Assembly (NCBI GenBank): GCA_012960105.1
Contig: DUBV01000022.1
Location: 62,001-126,000 of the forward strand
Direction: 5' to 3'
DNA from: Thiotrichaceae bacterium
GTDB taxonomy: Bacteria > Pseudomonadota > Gammaproteobacteria > Eutrophobiales > Eutrophobiaceae
Length of the DNA: 64,000 bases
Below the pieces are notes generated by a model. The model did no database searches. It saw only the letters and a program-made list of their open reading frames with translations, and had not been told where the DNA came from. The position numbers and the translations under genes were made by a program. Shown in pieces: positions 1-8,168 of the stretch. Positions within the stretch are counted from its first letter, which is position 1. Every line of letters begins with the position of its first letter.

Positions 1-2
1 CT

Positions 3-326
3 ACAGAATATTTAGCACCGATCATGTCATTAAAGATCGTTGCCGATGTTGATGAAGCCATGCAACACATTGCTCAATACAGTTCACAACATACAGATGC
101 GATAGTCACAGAGAACTACACAACCTCGCGCCGCTTTTTACGTGAAGTTGATTCAAGTTCAGTCATGGTCAATGCATCAACACGATTTGCTGATGGTTTT
201 GAATATGGTTTAGGTGCAGAAATTGGTATTAGTACCGATAAATTTCATGCGCGCGGCCCAGTAGGACTAGAAGGCTTAACCTCGAAGAAATACATTGTCC
301 TCGGAGATGGGCATATCAGAACTTAA
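3..326 (+). CDS. proA: Glutamate-5-semialdehyde dehydrogenase (gamma-glutamyl phosphate reductase), C-terminal part
   Basis: The frame is open from the window edge and reads TEYLAPI before its first Met, so the N-terminal three quarters (family length about 415 residues) lie outside; about 107 residues are present. The tail carries the ProA signature [15 protein letters not shown]. The enzyme reduces gamma-glutamyl phosphate with NADPH to glutamate-5-semialdehyde, the second step of proline synthesis in the cytoplasm. Its stop codon shares one base with the nadD start, which points to translational coupling in a proA-nadD-rsfS-rlmH operon. Confidence 0.93.
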   Translation, partial: TEYLAPIMSLKIVADVDEAMQHIAQYSSQHTDAIVTENYTTSRRFLREVDSSSVMVNASTRFADGFEYGLGAEIGISTDKFHARGPVGLEGLTSKKYIVLGDGHIRT

Positions 327-982
327 TGCAACTCATCGGAATCCTCGGCGGTACGTTCGACCCAATCCATAATGGACACATCCGACTTGCGCTTGAAGCA
401 CAAGAGCAACTCAAGCTTAATCAAGTCAGGTTAATTCCGGTAAATATTCCGCCGCATCGTTCGATTCCAGTCGTATCGACAGAGCATCGGCTAGCGATGA
501 TGCAGTTGGCAACTGAAAATGAATCCACTCTGAGTCTCGATCTTCGTGAACTAGAAAGTGAAGAGATCTCCTTTACAATCAATACACTTAAGTCATTACG
601 GCAGGAATTTACTGACAATGCTTTATGTCTAATTGTAGGAATAGATGCCTTTAATAAAATTGATAGCTGGAAAGATTGGCAAGATCTATTAGACTACGCG
701 CATATTATCGTTGCTAACCGTCCAGATTCATTGGCGAACAAGCCAACGAATGACATTTCACCAGTGCTACAACGCTGGATTGAAAAATACCAAATTACGG
801 ATCACACACAACTTAAAAATAATTTATCGGGAAATATCGTTTTTATTAACATCCCCATGCTAGATATTTCATCAAGCATGATTCGACAGTTAAACTCAGA
901 ACATAAAACCCTCGAAGACTTACTACCGAACACAATTCAAACTTACATTAAAGACAACCACCTTTACCTGGACAGCGCATGA
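326..982 (+). CDS. nadD: Nicotinate-nucleotide adenylyltransferase
   Basis: NadD transfers AMP from ATP to nicotinate mononucleotide, giving deamido-NAD, a late step of NAD synthesis. The protein has 218 residues, the usual length. The nucleotidyltransferase motif GGTFDPIHNGH is at residues 8-18 with both catalytic His residues, and the second motif ISSSMIR is near residue 182, a variant of the SSTxIR motif. It overlaps proA by one base and rsfS by four (ATGA). nadA, from the de novo branch of the same pathway, lies 34 kb away in this window. Confidence 0.96.
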   Translation: MQLIGILGGTFDPIHNGHIRLALEAQEQLKLNQVRLIPVNIPPHRSIPVVSTEHRLAMMQLATENESTLSLDLRELESEEISFTINTLKSLRQEFTDNALCLIVGIDAFNKIDSWKDWQDLLDYAHIIVANRPDSLANKPTNDISPVLQRWIEKYQITDHTQLKNNLSGNIVFINIPMLDISSSMIRQLNSEHKTLEDLLPNTIQTYIKDNHLYLDSA

Positions 983-1347
983 AGAAAACAAAAGAACTCC
1001 TCGATATTACCCTCGCCGCATTGGAAGACGTTAAAGCCGTCGACGTTGTAGTATTCGAAGTAAGCAAATTAACCAGCATTTCCGACTACATGGTTATCGC
1101 CAGTGGACGTTCAAAACGACAAGTTGGCGCATTAGCAGAAAGCGTTGTTGAAGCCGCAAAAACATACGGCACACAACCTTTAGGCGTAGAAGGAAAAACA
1201 GAAGGTGAATGGGTATTAGTCGATCTCGGCGATATCATTGTGCACATCATGTATCCAGATACTCGCGAATACTATCAACTAGAAAAACTCTGGAGTTCAG
1301 CAGACGACAGAAAAGAAGATCAGAAAGAAAACGTTAAAGTCAGTTAA
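979..1347 (+). CDS. rsfS: Ribosomal silencing factor RsfS
   Basis: A 122-residue protein of the RsfS/YbeB/Iojap family. It binds ribosomal protein uL14 and blocks subunit joining when nutrients are short. Family motifs visible are SDYMVIASGRS in the middle and YYQLEKLW near the end; a charged, Lys/Glu-rich tail follows. The start codon overlaps the nadD stop (ATGA), and rlmH begins two bases after its stop, the standard gammaproteobacterial order. Confidence 0.95.
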   Translation: MKKTKELLDITLAALEDVKAVDVVVFEVSKLTSISDYMVIASGRSKRQVGALAESVVEAAKTYGTQPLGVEGKTEGEWVLVDLGDIIVHIMYPDTREYYQLEKLWSSADDRKEDQKENVKVS

Positions 1348-1349
1348 GA

Positions 1350-1820
1350 ATGCAAATTGATTTAATAGCCGTCGGCAAACGAATACCAGCATGGATAGAA
1401 TCAGGATTTAAAGAATACACAAAACGATTACCAAAAAATATTAATTTCAAATTAATAGAAATCAATCCAGCAGTCCGCGGCAAAAGCAACAGCGCCGAAA
1501 ACTACAAACTAAAAGAAGAAGAGAACATTAATGCTGCTTTAGCAAAAGACAGCTTAATGATTATTTTTGACGAACACGGCAAATCAATAAGCAGTACATC
1601 ACTAGCAAAGAAACTACAAAGCTGGAACGATGAACAACAACACATCAGTTTAATTATCGGCGGCCCCGATGGCTTAAGTGATGAAATAAAAAAGAAAGCA
1701 AATCAAACATGGTCATTATCAGAAATGACCTTACCACATGGGTTAGTGAGGGTGATGGTTGTTGAACAACTTTATAGAGCGTGGAGCATTACGCAGAATC
1801 ATCCATACCATCGAGAGTGA
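1350..1820 (+). CDS. rlmH: 23S rRNA (pseudouridine(1915)-N3)-methyltransferase RlmH
   Basis: RlmH is a SPOUT-class methyltransferase that methylates pseudouridine 1915 in helix 69 of 23S rRNA on assembled 70S ribosomes, using S-adenosylmethionine. The 156-residue length matches the family. The SAM-binding knot shows GGPDGLS, then SLSEMTLPHGLVRVM, and the C-terminus ends in YHRE, the expected active-site tail. It is the last gene of the proA-nadD-rsfS-rlmH run; the next gene is on the opposite strand. Confidence 0.96.
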   Translation: MQIDLIAVGKRIPAWIESGFKEYTKRLPKNINFKLIEINPAVRGKSNSAENYKLKEEENINAALAKDSLMIIFDEHGKSISSTSLAKKLQSWNDEQQHISLIIGGPDGLSDEIKKKANQTWSLSEMTLPHGLVRVMVVEQLYRAWSITQNHPYHRE

Positions 1821-1829
1821 ATTATATTT

Positions 1830-1912
1830 TAACTAGATTCCCGTTTCGGTCTCTGTTCCAGACTCGACTCTACCACCTACATCCATGTAGGCGTTCACGG
1901 TAATGACAAATC
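1830..1912. repeat. Degenerate inverted repeat between convergent genes
   Basis: Between the convergent rlmH and the next minus-strand gene, the sequence begins with AGATTCCCGT and closes with ACGGTAATGACA, which are approximate inverted copies (ATTCCCGT against ATTACCGT in reverse), with CCTACATCCATGTAGG forming a second short palindrome inside. It looks like a decayed intergenic repeat and may act as a bidirectional transcription end. No oligo-T run supports a standard terminator. Confidence 0.3.
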
Positions 1913-1919
1913 AATATAT

Positions 1920-2201
1920 TTATGACTTCTTAATCCGAACAACATTCATAAACTCAATATCAAATCCAGCAACACTCTCCACTGATGCATAATAAGTCAA
2001 ATTAACTCTTGCACCTTTTAGGTTTCGATATTCTGTTTTTCGTTTAAATCGGAACGGCACATCGTAGCCTTCAATAGTAATGGTATTAATTATCCATTCA
2101 GAATTTTTCTCATTCCTTTGTACGTGTGATGCAACTTTCTGCATTTCCATATGAATGAGCTCTCTATGAGCTTCAAGTAATTTCTTAACGGGTGATTTCA
2201 T
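1920..2201 (-). CDS. Small protein of unknown function
   Basis: About 93 residues from the ATG at 2201; an upstream TTG at 2234 would add 11 residues and cannot be excluded, as neither start has a convincing ribosome binding site. The product is basic, without signal peptide or membrane segment. The N-terminal third looks helical (KSPVKKLLEAHRELIHMEM) and the rest beta-rich, with alternating hydrophobic residues. I do not recognise the family. It is divergent from rdgC and convergent with rlmH, so it is probably transcribed alone from the 2202-2316 gap. Confidence 0.6.
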   Translation of the reverse strand: MKSPVKKLLEAHRELIHMEMQKVASHVQRNEKNSEWIINTITIEGYDVPFRFKRKTEYRNLKGARVNLTYYASVESVAGFDIEFMNVVRIKKS

Positions 2202-2316
2202 AGATAAAATATTATCACACTGGGATGTAGACAACGATTCAAAATAAATTACCTTGCTTATGTCAGCTCAAGTACGAGATAATTCGCATCTTTTTTCAAA
2301 CAGAATAAACATCAAA

Positions 2317-3219
2317 ATGTGGTTCAAAAACCTTCGTATTTACCGACTAACTAAAGATATTGATCTTTCCCCTGAAACACTAGAAGCAGCTTTAGCTGAA
2401 CAGAACTTCAGCCCTTGCGCCAATATGGATTTTTCCAAGTATGGCTGGGTACCGCCTTTAGGTAAGAACAGCGAGATGTATACGCACAGTACTAGTGGCT
2501 ACGTTATGATTTGTGCACGTAAGCAGGAAAAGATTTTACCTCCGGCTGCGGTGAATGAAGTTGTTGAAGAAAAGGTACTTGATTTTGAACAGGAGCAAAC
2601 GCGTCCTATTTACCGTAATGAAAAACGTACGCTCAAAGAAGATGTCATACATTCTTTATTGCCACGTGCTTTAACACGTTCTTATCTGGTCTATGCTTAC
2701 TTCGATCCTGCTAGTAAGTTATTAATTATTGATTCTGCCAGTGCAAATAAATGTGAAGAGTTCATGGATCATTTGCGTGCGACTTTAGGCAGCCTTCCTG
2801 TCGTACCTTTGAAGTGTCATGGCGATGCGGCGAATATCATGACTCATTGGTTGCAGGACACTGCACCGAAAACAATTGAGCTTGATAACGAATGTGAATT
2901 ACAAAATCCACGTGAGAGTAAAAATATTGTTCGTTGTAAAAATCAGGAATTGGAAAGCGAAGAAATACTAACGCATTTAAAAGCCGGTAAGCGCGTCACG
3001 CAACTCGCAATGGTTTGGCGTGAAGCTATACGGTTTATTTTGACCGATGACTTTGTTATTAAACGTTTACGCTTTGAAGAAATCATTCAAGAGCAAGCTG
3101 AAGGCGAAGCTGACGATAGAGCGACGCAATTTGATCAAGACTTTGCTGTAATGGTTTTACAATTACATGAATTCATTAAAGAGTTACTTGAAGAATTCGG
3201 TGGCGTAGAAAAAGATTAA
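2317..3219 (+). CDS. rdgC: Recombination-associated protein RdgC
   Basis: RdgC is a ring-shaped, non-specific DNA-binding protein that limits RecA filament formation and is associated with nucleoid replication and recombination. I place the start at the ATG of MWFKNLRIY, because the family begins there and this gives 300 residues, close to the E. coli length; a longer reading from 2254 adds 21 unrelated residues. The N-terminal strand WFKNLRIYRL and the C-terminal acidic helix are typical. It is followed directly by a 151-bp repeat element. Confidence 0.94.
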   Translation: MWFKNLRIYRLTKDIDLSPETLEAALAEQNFSPCANMDFSKYGWVPPLGKNSEMYTHSTSGYVMICARKQEKILPPAAVNEVVEEKVLDFEQEQTRPIYRNEKRTLKEDVIHSLLPRALTRSYLVYAYFDPASKLLIIDSASANKCEEFMDHLRATLGSLPVVPLKCHGDAANIMTHWLQDTAPKTIELDNECELQNPRESKNIVRCKNQELESEEILTHLKAGKRVTQLAMVWREAIRFILTDDFVIKRLRFEEIIQEQAEGEADDRATQFDQDFAVMVLQLHEFIKELLEEFGGVEKD

Positions 3220-3224
3220 AAGAG

Positions 3225-3375
3225 CCTCTGATTAAGTCTGGGTCGAATAGATTGCTTGTTAAAATATTTTGATTCAAGACGTGAAACTCGCGTAATAGCA
3301 GGCTATTGCGAAGTTTTACAACACAGAAGCAGGATGTTTTAATCGCAAGATACCGATTCATGACTTAATCAGAGG
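3225..3375 (+). repeat. MITE-like element A, copy 1 (151 bp)
   Basis: The element begins with CCTCTGATTAAGTC and ends with GACTTAATCAGAGG, a perfect 14-bp terminal inverted repeat. The interior (GTCGAATAGATTGC, GTAATAGCAGGCTATTGCGAAG, GATATTTTAATCGC-like segments) is present again, in reverse orientation and about 85-90% identical by eye, at 53042-53193. There is no credible coding frame. Size, defined ends and dispersal to unrelated intergenic sites fit a non-autonomous mobile element; no transposase is in the window. It fills most of the rdgC-maf gap. Confidence 0.8.
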
Positions 3376-3385
3376 TTCCTAAACT

Positions 3386-3940
3386 ATGAAAGTTGTCCTC
3401 GCTTCAAGATCACCGCGTCGTCGCGAATTACTCGAACAGATTGGTGTTGAATATGAAGTTATCGATATTGATATCGATGAAAGCTGGAATGGCGTTGAAT
3501 TTGCTGAAGACTATGTCTGCCGCATTGCCCGTGGAAAAGCACGTGCGGGTAAATCATTAGTTAATAATAGTTTACCAATTATTGCTGCTGATACTGCTGT
3601 AGTTTTAGATGGCCATATTTTAGGTAAAGCAGAAAGCAAAGACGATGCTATAGCTATGCTCTGGCAGCTATCCGGCAAAACACATGAAGTACTATCTGCT
3701 GTTACCGTTATCAATTCTGATGAACAGACCAAACTCAGCATTAGTAAAGTTACTTTTAAATCCTTAAGCAAAAAAGAAATCGAAAATTACTGCAGTTCTG
3801 ATGAACCCATAGGCAAGGCTGGTGGTTATGCTATACAAGGTAAGGCGGCTGTTTTTATTGAACGACTCGAAGGTAGTTATAGTGGGGTTATGGGATTACC
3901 TTTATATGAAACCCAACAACTATTATTAAAGATTGTTTAA
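3386..3940 (+). CDS. maf: Maf family nucleoside triphosphate pyrophosphatase
   Basis: A 184-residue Maf protein. Members hydrolyse non-canonical or excess NTPs to the monophosphate and pyrophosphate; the YhdE-type branch acts on dTTP and UTP. The N-terminal loop ASRSPRRRELL (residues 6-16), the Asp pair in IIAADTAVVLDG and the closing GKAGGYAIQGKAA motif are present, and the latter is typical of the dTTP/UTP branch. It begins 10 bases after repeat element A, which may have displaced its original promoter region. Confidence 0.92.
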   Translation: MKVVLASRSPRRRELLEQIGVEYEVIDIDIDESWNGVEFAEDYVCRIARGKARAGKSLVNNSLPIIAADTAVVLDGHILGKAESKDDAIAMLWQLSGKTHEVLSAVTVINSDEQTKLSISKVTFKSLSKKEIENYCSSDEPIGKAGGYAIQGKAAVFIERLEGSYSGVMGLPLYETQQLLLKIV

Positions 3941-3987
3941 AATTAGTAATTTTATTCTCAGACAAGCATGAGGACAAAAGAACTATT

Positions 3988-4467
3988 TTAAATCGAACGT
4001 AGGCAATACCCGTAATAATGTTCGACAATATAAAAGTAGATCGATGACCAATCCGGCTGACCTGCATCATTGGTCGGCCAAATCATTTTTTGATTGCGCC
4101 AATGGTCATGGAAATGTTCTGCACAGAATTTAACCGTGTCTTTACTGATTGTTCGGGTGATACCTTTTTCTGCTTCGGCCATAAAGTAATCATCCAAGAC
4201 ATCTAGATATGCATTATTTAATAGAGGTTTGTTGTCTTCTTCCCGGATTGTGCGATTCAATGTTCCAGCAAACTTATCACCTAACTCGACGATCCTATCG
4301 GCATGCTGCTCACCGTAGAGCATGGCTTCAGCACGTTTACAGCTATCTTTGTCGCCGTTATGACACTGACGCTGATGATATTCTCGTAGAGATTCTGCTG
4401 AAACTAGATTCGAAACGCTTAATCCTGCCAATATCAGAAATATCGATAAAAGTAACTGTTTACGCAT
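3988..4467 (-). CDS. Secreted protein of unknown function
   Basis: A 159-residue protein with a clear Sec signal peptide: basic MRK, hydrophobic LLLSIFLILAGLSVSNLV and likely cleavage after VSA near residue 24. The mature part has five Cys (two early, in QCHNGDKDSC, the others near FCAEHF and at YGYCLRSI), which suggests periplasmic disulfides. The C-HNGDKDSC segment faintly recalls Sel1-type repeats but I see only one. Family not recognised. It is convergent with maf and divergent from hppA. Confidence 0.7.
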   Translation of the reverse strand: MRKQLLLSIFLILAGLSVSNLVSAESLREYHQRQCHNGDKDSCKRAEAMLYGEQHADRIVELGDKFAGTLNRTIREEDNKPLLNNAYLDVLDDYFMAEAEKGITRTISKDTVKFCAEHFHDHWRNQKMIWPTNDAGQPDWSSIYFYIVEHYYGYCLRSI

Positions 4468-4548
4468 ACCCTTCTCTCACCATTTTGATTCCCGTTTATT
4501 ATAATAATATTAATTATTACATCACAATCATAGCGCGTTATTTCCTTG

Positions 4549-4554
4549 TATAAT
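4549..4554 (+). promoter_or_regulatory. Probable -10 element upstream of hppA
   Basis: A consensus TATAAT preceded by TTG lies 130 bases before the hppA start. No good -35 hexamer is found at 17 bases, so the promoter is only suggested by the -10 box and by the lack of other promoters in the 216-base gap. A TCCGGC / GCCGGA inverted pair in the leader (about 4562 and 4608) could fold. Confidence 0.35.
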
Positions 4555-4683
4555 GCGGTTTTCCGGCGTCATTACTTTACAGAAAGAGCCTATATCGGTA
4601 TAAGAATGCCGGAGAAAGTTATAATCATTTCAGTCGCTCAGCTCACAATTAGCGAATCGTTACAAAAATAAGAGGAATCTTTA

Positions 4684-6702
4684 ATGAATTCAATTGCTTT
4701 TATACCCATTGGTTTGGGTTTATTCGGCCTTTTTGCCGCGTTTATGGTCTTTATGAATATTAAAAAGGCGCCAGCAGGTGACGGTAAATTAAAAGAAATT
4801 GCCGATGCCATTCATCTTGGCGCTATGGTCTTTATGAACAGTGAATACAAACGTTTAGCTATATTCTGCGTAGTTTGTATCACTGCTATTGCCGTGTCAG
4901 ATTTAGGCATGAACACCGCACTCGCTTTCTTGCTTGGTGCTTTATGTTCTGGCTCCGCGGGTTATTGGGGAATGTACACCGCAACTCACGCAAACGTACG
5001 AACTACCGTTGCTGCTAATACCAAGGGTGCTGCTGAAGCACTGAATATTGCCTTCTTCGGCGGCTCTATCATGGGCTTAACTGTTGCAGCTATGGGCTTG
5101 TTAGGTATTGGTATCCTTTATTATTTCTTCGCTGGAGACACTCATACGATTCACGCTATTGAAGGTTTCGCTATGGGCGCTTCTTCAGTTGCTTTATTCT
5201 CTCGTGTAGGCGGTGGTATTTTCACCAAGAGTGCTGACATTGGTGCTGACTTGGTTGGTAAACTCGAAGCCGGTATTCCTGAAGATGATCCACGTAACCC
5301 TGGCGTAATTGCTGATAACGTTGGAGACAACGTTGGTGACGTTGCTGGTATGGGTTCTGATATCTTTGAATCTTATTGTGGTGCGATGATCGCAACCATT
5401 GCATTAGCAGCGACCATGTCTGCTCCTGACGCAATGAAATTACTAACCAGTGGCGACACAGATACGCTTACCTTCATGCCTTTAGCTTTAGCTTCGGTTG
5501 GTTTGATTTGCTCAATGGTCGGCATCTACTCAATAAAACTCTTCTCATCAAAAAGCCCTGAAGTAGCATTACGTATAGGTACGATGGGTTCATCAATTAT
5601 TTTCATCATTGCTGCATATATACTGGTTCATTGTATGGGCGCTTCAATTAATGTCTGGGTAGCGGTTCTTACTGGTGCTGCTGGCGGCATTATCATTGGC
5701 CTAATCACTGAATATTACACAGGTGGAGCTCCAGTTCGAAAGATTGCTGCTGATGGCGAAACCGGTGCAGCAACCGTATTAATCAGTGGTCTTGCTACAG
5801 GTATGCAATCTGTTGCTATTCCAGTACTAACCATTTGTGCAATCATCTTAATCTCCAGTAATTATGCTGGCCTTTATGGTGTTGGTATCGCAGCTGTCGG
5901 TATGTTGAGTACCGTTGGTATTACCATGGCAATTGATGCTTATGGCCCAGTTGCTGATAACGCTGGCGGCATAGCTGAAATGGCAGGACTCGGCGAAGAC
6001 ACACGTAAAATTACTGATTCACTTGATGAAGTGGGTAATACCACAGCTGCTATTGGTAAAGGCTTTGCAATTGGTGCAGCAGCTTTAGCAGCTCTCGCAT
6101 TAATCAGTGCTTATATCGAAAGAGTCTCTATGGGCGATGATAATTTTGTCTTAGCTATTAACGATCCGTTAGTACTAAGCGGCATGTTCTTAGGTGGCAT
6201 CTTCCCATTCCTGGTTAGTGCTATGACCATGACTGCAGTAGGTGATGCAGCTGGTGACATGATTAAGGAAATCCGTCGTCAATTTAAAGAAATCCCGGGT
6301 TTGATGGAAGGTACTGCAAAACCTGATAACGGACGTTGTATAGAAATCGCAACTGAAGCGGCGTTAAAACGTATGGTAGCTCCAGGCGCACTTGCTGTAC
6401 TTGCTCCTGTAGTTGTTGGCTTCTTACTTGGACCAAAAGCTCTTGGCGGTATGTTAGGTGGCGCACTCATCTGTTGTGTGATGATGGCGTTATTCATGGC
6501 GAATGCCGGTGGTGCTTGGGACAACGCTAAGAAATATGTTGAGAAGGGCAATCTTGGTGGTAAAGGTTCTGATGTTCATACCGCTGTTGTTGTTGGTGAT
6601 ACCGTAGGTGATCCATTAAAAGATACCTCTGGTCCTGCTATGAACATTCTTATCAATGTAATGGCTATTGTTAGTTTGGTAATAGCTCCGCTACTTGTTT
6701 AG
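4684..6702 (+). CDS. hppA: Membrane-bound cation-translocating pyrophosphatase, K+-dependent type
   Basis: This 672-residue polytopic inner-membrane enzyme couples hydrolysis of pyrophosphate to pumping of H+ or Na+. The catalytic stretch [20 protein letters not shown] is near residues 187-206, followed by DNVGDNVGD; a C-terminal [15 protein letters not shown] is also present. The K+-dependence site reads [10 protein letters not shown] (about 450-459): Ala rather than Lys after GNTT marks the K+-dependent class. Known K+-dependent members pump Na+, H+ or both, and the pumped ion cannot be read safely here. A good AGAGGAA ribosome binding site precedes the start. With the PPi-type PFK in this window it suggests pyrophosphate as an energy currency. 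Confidence 0.96.
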   Translation: MNSIAFIPIGLGLFGLFAAFMVFMNIKKAPAGDGKLKEIADAIHLGAMVFMNSEYKRLAIFCVVCITAIAVSDLGMNTALAFLLGALCSGSAGYWGMYTATHANVRTTVAANTKGAAEALNIAFFGGSIMGLTVAAMGLLGIGILYYFFAGDTHTIHAIEGFAMGASSVALFSRVGGGIFTKSADIGADLVGKLEAGIPEDDPRNPGVIADNVGDNVGDVAGMGSDIFESYCGAMIATIALAATMSAPDAMKLLTSGDTDTLTFMPLALASVGLICSMVGIYSIKLFSSKSPEVALRIGTMGSSIIFIIAAYILVHCMGASINVWVAVLTGAAGGIIIGLITEYYTGGAPVRKIAADGETGAATVLISGLATGMQSVAIPVLTICAIILISSNYAGLYGVGIAAVGMLSTVGITMAIDAYGPVADNAGGIAEMAGLGEDTRKITDSLDEVGNTTAAIGKGFAIGAAALAALALISAYIERVSMGDDNFVLAINDPLVLSGMFLGGIFPFLVSAMTMTAVGDAAGDMIKEIRRQFKEIPGLMEGTAKPDNGRCIEIATEAALKRMVAPGALAVLAPVVVGFLLGPKALGGMLGGALICCVMMALFMANAGGAWDNAKKYVEKGNLGGKGSDVHTAVVVGDTVGDPLKDTSGPAMNILINVMAIVSLVIAPLLV

Positions 6703-6723
6703 TCTGTAACATTTAGTTGTTTT

Positions 6724-6757
6724 AAAAAGCCGCATCGTAATGATGCGGCTTTTTTTA
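6724..6757 (+). terminator. Rho-independent terminator of hppA
   Basis: The stem AAGCCGCATC / GATGCGGCTT is perfect over 10 bp with the loop GTAAT, followed by a run of seven T. It begins 22 bases after the hppA stop. The A-run on the left side also makes it usable on the other strand. Confidence 0.95.
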
Positions 6758-6785
6758 TGTTTATGATTCATAGATAATTTACAAT

Positions 6786-7298
6786 ATGACAAACAGCATT
6801 GGCTTTCCTCCTATCGTAAAATCAGATGCAACGATCCTGATACTTGGCTCTATGCCTGGACAAAAGTCACTCGATGAAAACCAATACTATGCTCATCCAA
6901 GAAATAATTTTTGGCCGATTATGTTTCAATTATTTAATGTTAAAAATGATCTAGTCTATGAACAACGTAAACAACTTTTATTAGATAATAAGATTGCTGT
7001 ATGGGATGTGTTAAAGAGTTGTTATCGTGAAGGCAGCCTGGATTCTGATATAGATAATTCATCTATTGAAGCGAATGACTTCGTATCATTCTTTGAAAAT
7101 AATCCTAAAGTAAAAGCTGTATTTTTTAATGGTGCTAAAGCTGAACAAATTTTTAATAATGAAATGCTACATCGTTTGCAACAAGTTGAGGGCATCGAGT
7201 ATTACAAATTACCTTCTACTAGTCCGGCTCATGCGGTTATGACACGGGAACAGAAATTAATTGAGTGGGAAATTATAAAACAGTTTAACGAAGTATAA
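6786..7298 (+). CDS. Hypoxanthine-DNA glycosylase (uracil-DNA glycosylase superfamily)
   Basis: A 170-residue protein of the UDG superfamily, most like the family 6 hypoxanthine (deoxyinosine)-DNA glycosylases. These excise deaminated adenine from DNA, starting base excision repair. Motif 1 is LGSMPGQKSLDENQYYAHP (about residues 25-43), followed by RNNFWPI; the C-terminal motif is STSPAHA with the expected His. The substrate could instead be another deaminated base, since the superfamily is mixed. It stands alone between the hppA terminator and a convergent cupin gene only 3 bases away. Confidence 0.85.
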   Translation: MTNSIGFPPIVKSDATILILGSMPGQKSLDENQYYAHPRNNFWPIMFQLFNVKNDLVYEQRKQLLLDNKIAVWDVLKSCYREGSLDSDIDNSSIEANDFVSFFENNPKVKAVFFNGAKAEQIFNNEMLHRLQQVEGIEYYKLPSTSPAHAVMTREQKLIEWEIIKQFNEV

Positions 7299-7301
7299 TT
7301 A

Positions 7302-8144
7302 TTAAGCTCTTAATGCTAGGCGCTTTTTCCATTTGAACCAATTCTTCGGTGCTATCTTATTCATCAAACGATCGATGCTGGACATAATTATTAAGTTATA
7401 AAAACCATGTAACTTACCTAATAACGTCTGATTAGCGCAACGAAGTGAAACCGCGTAACCTGCCTCATCATAAATAAAATGATGCCAGTAACCTGCGGGG
7501 ATATATAAAGTATCACCTGCTTCAATTTCAACTTTATAACCTTGAGCGTCTTTTAATCCTGGGTAACGTTTAAAATCTGGCTGTTCAACATCAACATAAC
7601 TCCGGCAGGTAAATGGATAACGATGCAGCTTCTTTCCTTGTTCAAAAGGAAAAAGATAAACCGTTTTTTTGCCGTAGAGAACACTATGAAAAACATGTGA
7701 CATATCAATGTCGAAATGCATTTGCGTGACAGAACCTTTGCAGCCAAAAAACATAAAAATAAAACTTTTGGAAATGCCATCAACCAAAGAGGGGAAAGTA
7801 ATATCGTTAGCTAGCTCAGGAATTTCTGATTTAATATTGTAGAGAAACATCCGTAGATCTTGTGACTTAGTCATCACCTGATTGATGTAATCACGTAAAG
7901 GAATGAGCTGCGCATTAGACATGTAATTGTCGCCAGCCGTGACAAAACTTTCGTCATAGACTTTTACTTTTTTGTCACCGTGCTGTTTTTTGAAAAACTC
8001 AGGTGTCCACTTCTCAAATGCTGGCCATGATCTCGCTATATCATTAATAACCAGTGGTTTATTAGTATTGAAATAGGAAGAAGTAAATTCTTCCTTATTG
8101 ATTGAGGAGATTCTTTCTACTGAACGGAATTCCAAACCGGACAT
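7302..8144 (-). CDS. JmjC-type cupin protein (putative Fe(II)/2-oxoglutarate oxygenase)
   Basis: A 280-residue cupin-like protein. The metal triad is visible: HFD (His-x-Asp) in TQMHFDIDMSHVF and the distal His in IPAGYWHHFIYD; an N-terminal segment NKPLVINDIARSWPAFEKW is typical of this family. Relatives hydroxylate proteins or other molecules with Fe(II) and 2-oxoglutarate; the substrate here is unknown. It starts 24 bases after the RhlA/PhaG-like gene on the same strand, so the two are probably co-transcribed and might act in one pathway. Confidence 0.82.
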   Translation of the reverse strand: MSGLEFRSVERISSINKEEFTSSYFNTNKPLVINDIARSWPAFEKWTPEFFKKQHGDKKVKVYDESFVTAGDNYMSNAQLIPLRDYINQVMTKSQDLRMFLYNIKSEIPELANDITFPSLVDGISKSFIFMFFGCKGSVTQMHFDIDMSHVFHSVLYGKKTVYLFPFEQGKKLHRYPFTCRSYVDVEQPDFKRYPGLKDAQGYKVEIEAGDTLYIPAGYWHHFIYDEAGYAVSLRCANQTLLGKLHGFYNLIIMSSIDRLMNKIAPKNWFKWKKRLALRA

Positions 8145-8168
8145 GGCTCGCTACTTATCTAGCCAAGA

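Noticed and set aside
5222-5434. Minus-strand 70-codon frame rich in Gln inside hppA
   Set aside because: It is the shadow of the conserved GADLVGK...DNVGD region of HppA and has no family likeness.
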